Positions 62,967-64,000 of a stretch of 64,000 bases of DNA are shown piece by piece. The translations under genes and the position numbers were made by a program. The notes below the pieces were generated by a model, which had not been told where the DNA came from, did not search any database, and was given only the letters and a program-made list of their open reading frames with translations. Each line of letters opens with the position of its first letter. Position 1 is the first letter of the stretch. The stretch is from Lachnospiraceae bacterium (GTDB taxonomy: Bacteria; Bacillota; Clostridia; Lachnospirales; Lachnospiraceae): NCBI GenBank assembly GCA_030526405.1, contig JAUNCZ010000007.1:1-64000 (forward strand), written 5' to 3'.

Positions 62967-64000
62967 TTACGCCTGCTGCTTCTGCATTCTCAGCACCAGC
63001 CGCTCCCGTTCCAGATCGTTATATAGCTCACAGCCACTTCCCCTCATATCATACACATGAACGATGCTCTGCAGCTCCGGATCCTCTGTGTAGGTACTCA
63101 CCAGATCGGGACAGGCCTGCAGCCTTTCCGGTGCATAGTGCACGGTTTTCTCATTGTCGAACACCGCTGTATACAGGATTTCTGCCTCCACCAGATCCTG
63201 GAAGATGTGGCTTCCGTAGGACAGCTCCGGATTGTAGCCGACACTTTTCTCTTCCACCTCACAGATGGCCTCAAATTCACTGATATCCGCAAAGGTGGTG
63301 GGAACCCCCAGCTCTGGCGAAGAAGTTCCGATTCTTCCCGGAACAATCAGGAACATATGCTTATTCTGGCCCTTCTGCTTCCAGTTGATGGAGCCGATGA
63401 GATTGGCCACATTGCTCTTTCTCACATAGGGCATCTCATAGTAGGCCACCGGATCCACCAGCACAATGGTGTCGATGGGAACATTTCTGGACAGACCCAT
63501 GGAGGAGCGTACATTCTCCAGAATGATCTGATCCTCTGGAATCCGCTCCGGAATTGATACCTTTCCCGTATCCTTAAATACCTGTAGAGGTCTGCATTGC
63601 AGCAGGTTGATGGAGTATTCTCCGTTGTCGGAGAGGTTCACGGTGAACTCAATATCCACCGGATACTCATATTCCTTCTGGATCAGCTGCATGATGGTCT
63701 GCATCTGCTGCATCAGCAGTTCTTTCTTCACCAGACCTCCGCAGGAGATAAAGTGAACGGTTCTGCTGATGCCCCTCTCTCTAAGAGAGCTCTCCACCTC
63801 ATAATCCCTCTCCAGCAGGATCCGCTTCAGATATTCCGGAAGATGGGGCTCCAGCATGCTGAGGGGCAGCTGCCGCAGAGAATGGAGATTGGTGTCGATC
63901 ACCTCCACCGAACGCTGGGAAAACTGATGCTTCTCCGCAGTGGTGGTACAGGTGGTGGCCTCCGGCATATCCAGACTCACCAGACGGGGGTAGGAGCCCT
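62967..64000 (-). CDS. PEP/pyruvate-binding domain protein (partial, 5' end outside window)
   Basis: The last 344 or so residues of a larger protein; the frame is still open at the window edge (reading GSYPRLVSLDMPEA). It resembles the PEP/pyruvate-binding (PPDK N-terminal) part of PEP-synthase-like proteins: YPVDIEFTVNLSDNGEYSI, NLLQCRPLQVFKDTG and IVPGRIGTSSPELGVPTTFA. No complete catalytic set is visible in this part. The full gene must extend beyond 64000. Confidence 0.75.
   Translation of the reverse strand, partial: GSYPRLVSLDMPEATTCTTTAEKHQFSQRSVEVIDTNLHSLRQLPLSMLEPHLPEYLKRILLERDYEVESSLRERGISRTVHFISCGGLVKKELLMQQMQTIMQLIQKEYEYPVDIEFTVNLSDNGEYSINLLQCRPLQVFKDTGKVSIPERIPEDQIILENVRSSMGLSRNVPIDTIVLVDPVAYYEMPYVRKSNVANLIGSINWKQKGQNKHMFLIVPGRIGTSSPELGVPTTFADISEFEAICEVEEKSVGYNPELSYGSHIFQDLVEAEILYTAVFDNEKTVHYAPERLQACPDLVSTYTEDPELQSIVHVYDMRGSGCELYNDLERERLVLRMQKQQA

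Noticed and set aside
1-64000. Prophage, insertion sequence or transposase
   Set aside because: No integrase, transposase, capsid or terminase-like protein is encoded in either strand. Only short non-coding repeats are seen.

Overview
The window looks like a chromosomal segment of a low-to-mid GC, spore-forming anaerobic Firmicute, most likely a member of the Lachnospiraceae (Clostridia). The evidence is the Firmicute core gene set and order (cysS-mrnC-rlmB-sigH), an NAD-linked PyrDB/PyrK dihydroorotate dehydrogenase, a long PPi-type phosphofructokinase beside class II aldolase, family-specific small proteins (DUF3786, DUF5721, DUF6142-like), strong AAGGAGG ribosome sites and many TTGACA-17-TATAAT type promoters. 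I do not assign a species.

Layout. 1-1.7 kb: a small acidic-tail membrane protein, a nitroreductase, and a tRNA-Met/tRNA-Val pair followed by decayed tRNA-like and terminator repeats. 1.8-5 kb: an AT-rich accessory segment with an AbiEi/AbiEii type IV toxin-antitoxin pair and an autonomous transcript of about 470 nt (RNA-A) with its own promoter, mini-ORFs and terminator. 5-8.5 kb: purine operon purE-purM-purN-purD. 8.9-15.2 kb: an M29-like aminopeptidase and the pyrimidine operon pyrF-pyrK-pyrD-pyrE with vanZ-like and DUF6142-like genes trailing it. 15.5-23.3 kb: small proteins, aroK, htpG with a CIRCE element, a second transcript (RNA-B) sharing the 3' module of RNA-A, and glnS. 23.5-27.6 kb: a MATE exporter, uraA-upp uracil salvage and tRNA-Thr. 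27.7-33.8 kb: mutY-glycosyltransferase, ispF, cysS, mrnC, rlmB and sigH, all on the minus strand. 34-42 kb: HAD hydrolase, pseudouridine synthase, 2H phosphoesterase, a protein kinase/Ig-like surface protein pair, a frameshifted pseudogene and an unlisted 42-residue membrane peptide. 42-53.5 kb: DUF3786, MATE, phosphopantetheinyl transferase, PIN-like protein, AraC regulator, methyltransferase, a propeller-like membrane protein, nrdR, coaX, a SEC-C protein and a PAP2 phosphatase. 53.6-64 kb: pcrA, a copper ATPase with a fused and internally initiated CopZ, pfp, fba, a DegV protein and a truncated PEP/pyruvate-binding protein at the right edge.

How it fits together. Most of the window is housekeeping: de novo purine and pyrimidine synthesis, uracil salvage, aminoacylation and RNA maturation, PPi-dependent glycolysis, and DNA repair. 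Accessory content sits in AT-rich gaps and in three families of short interspersed repeats (about 50-190 bp, three copies each). No transposase, prophage or CRISPR array is visible. The items I find most worth a second look are the paired RNA-A/RNA-B transcripts that end in a conserved 7-codon ORF, and the copper ATPase whose last 69 codons carry their own ribosome site and so probably also yield a free copper chaperone.
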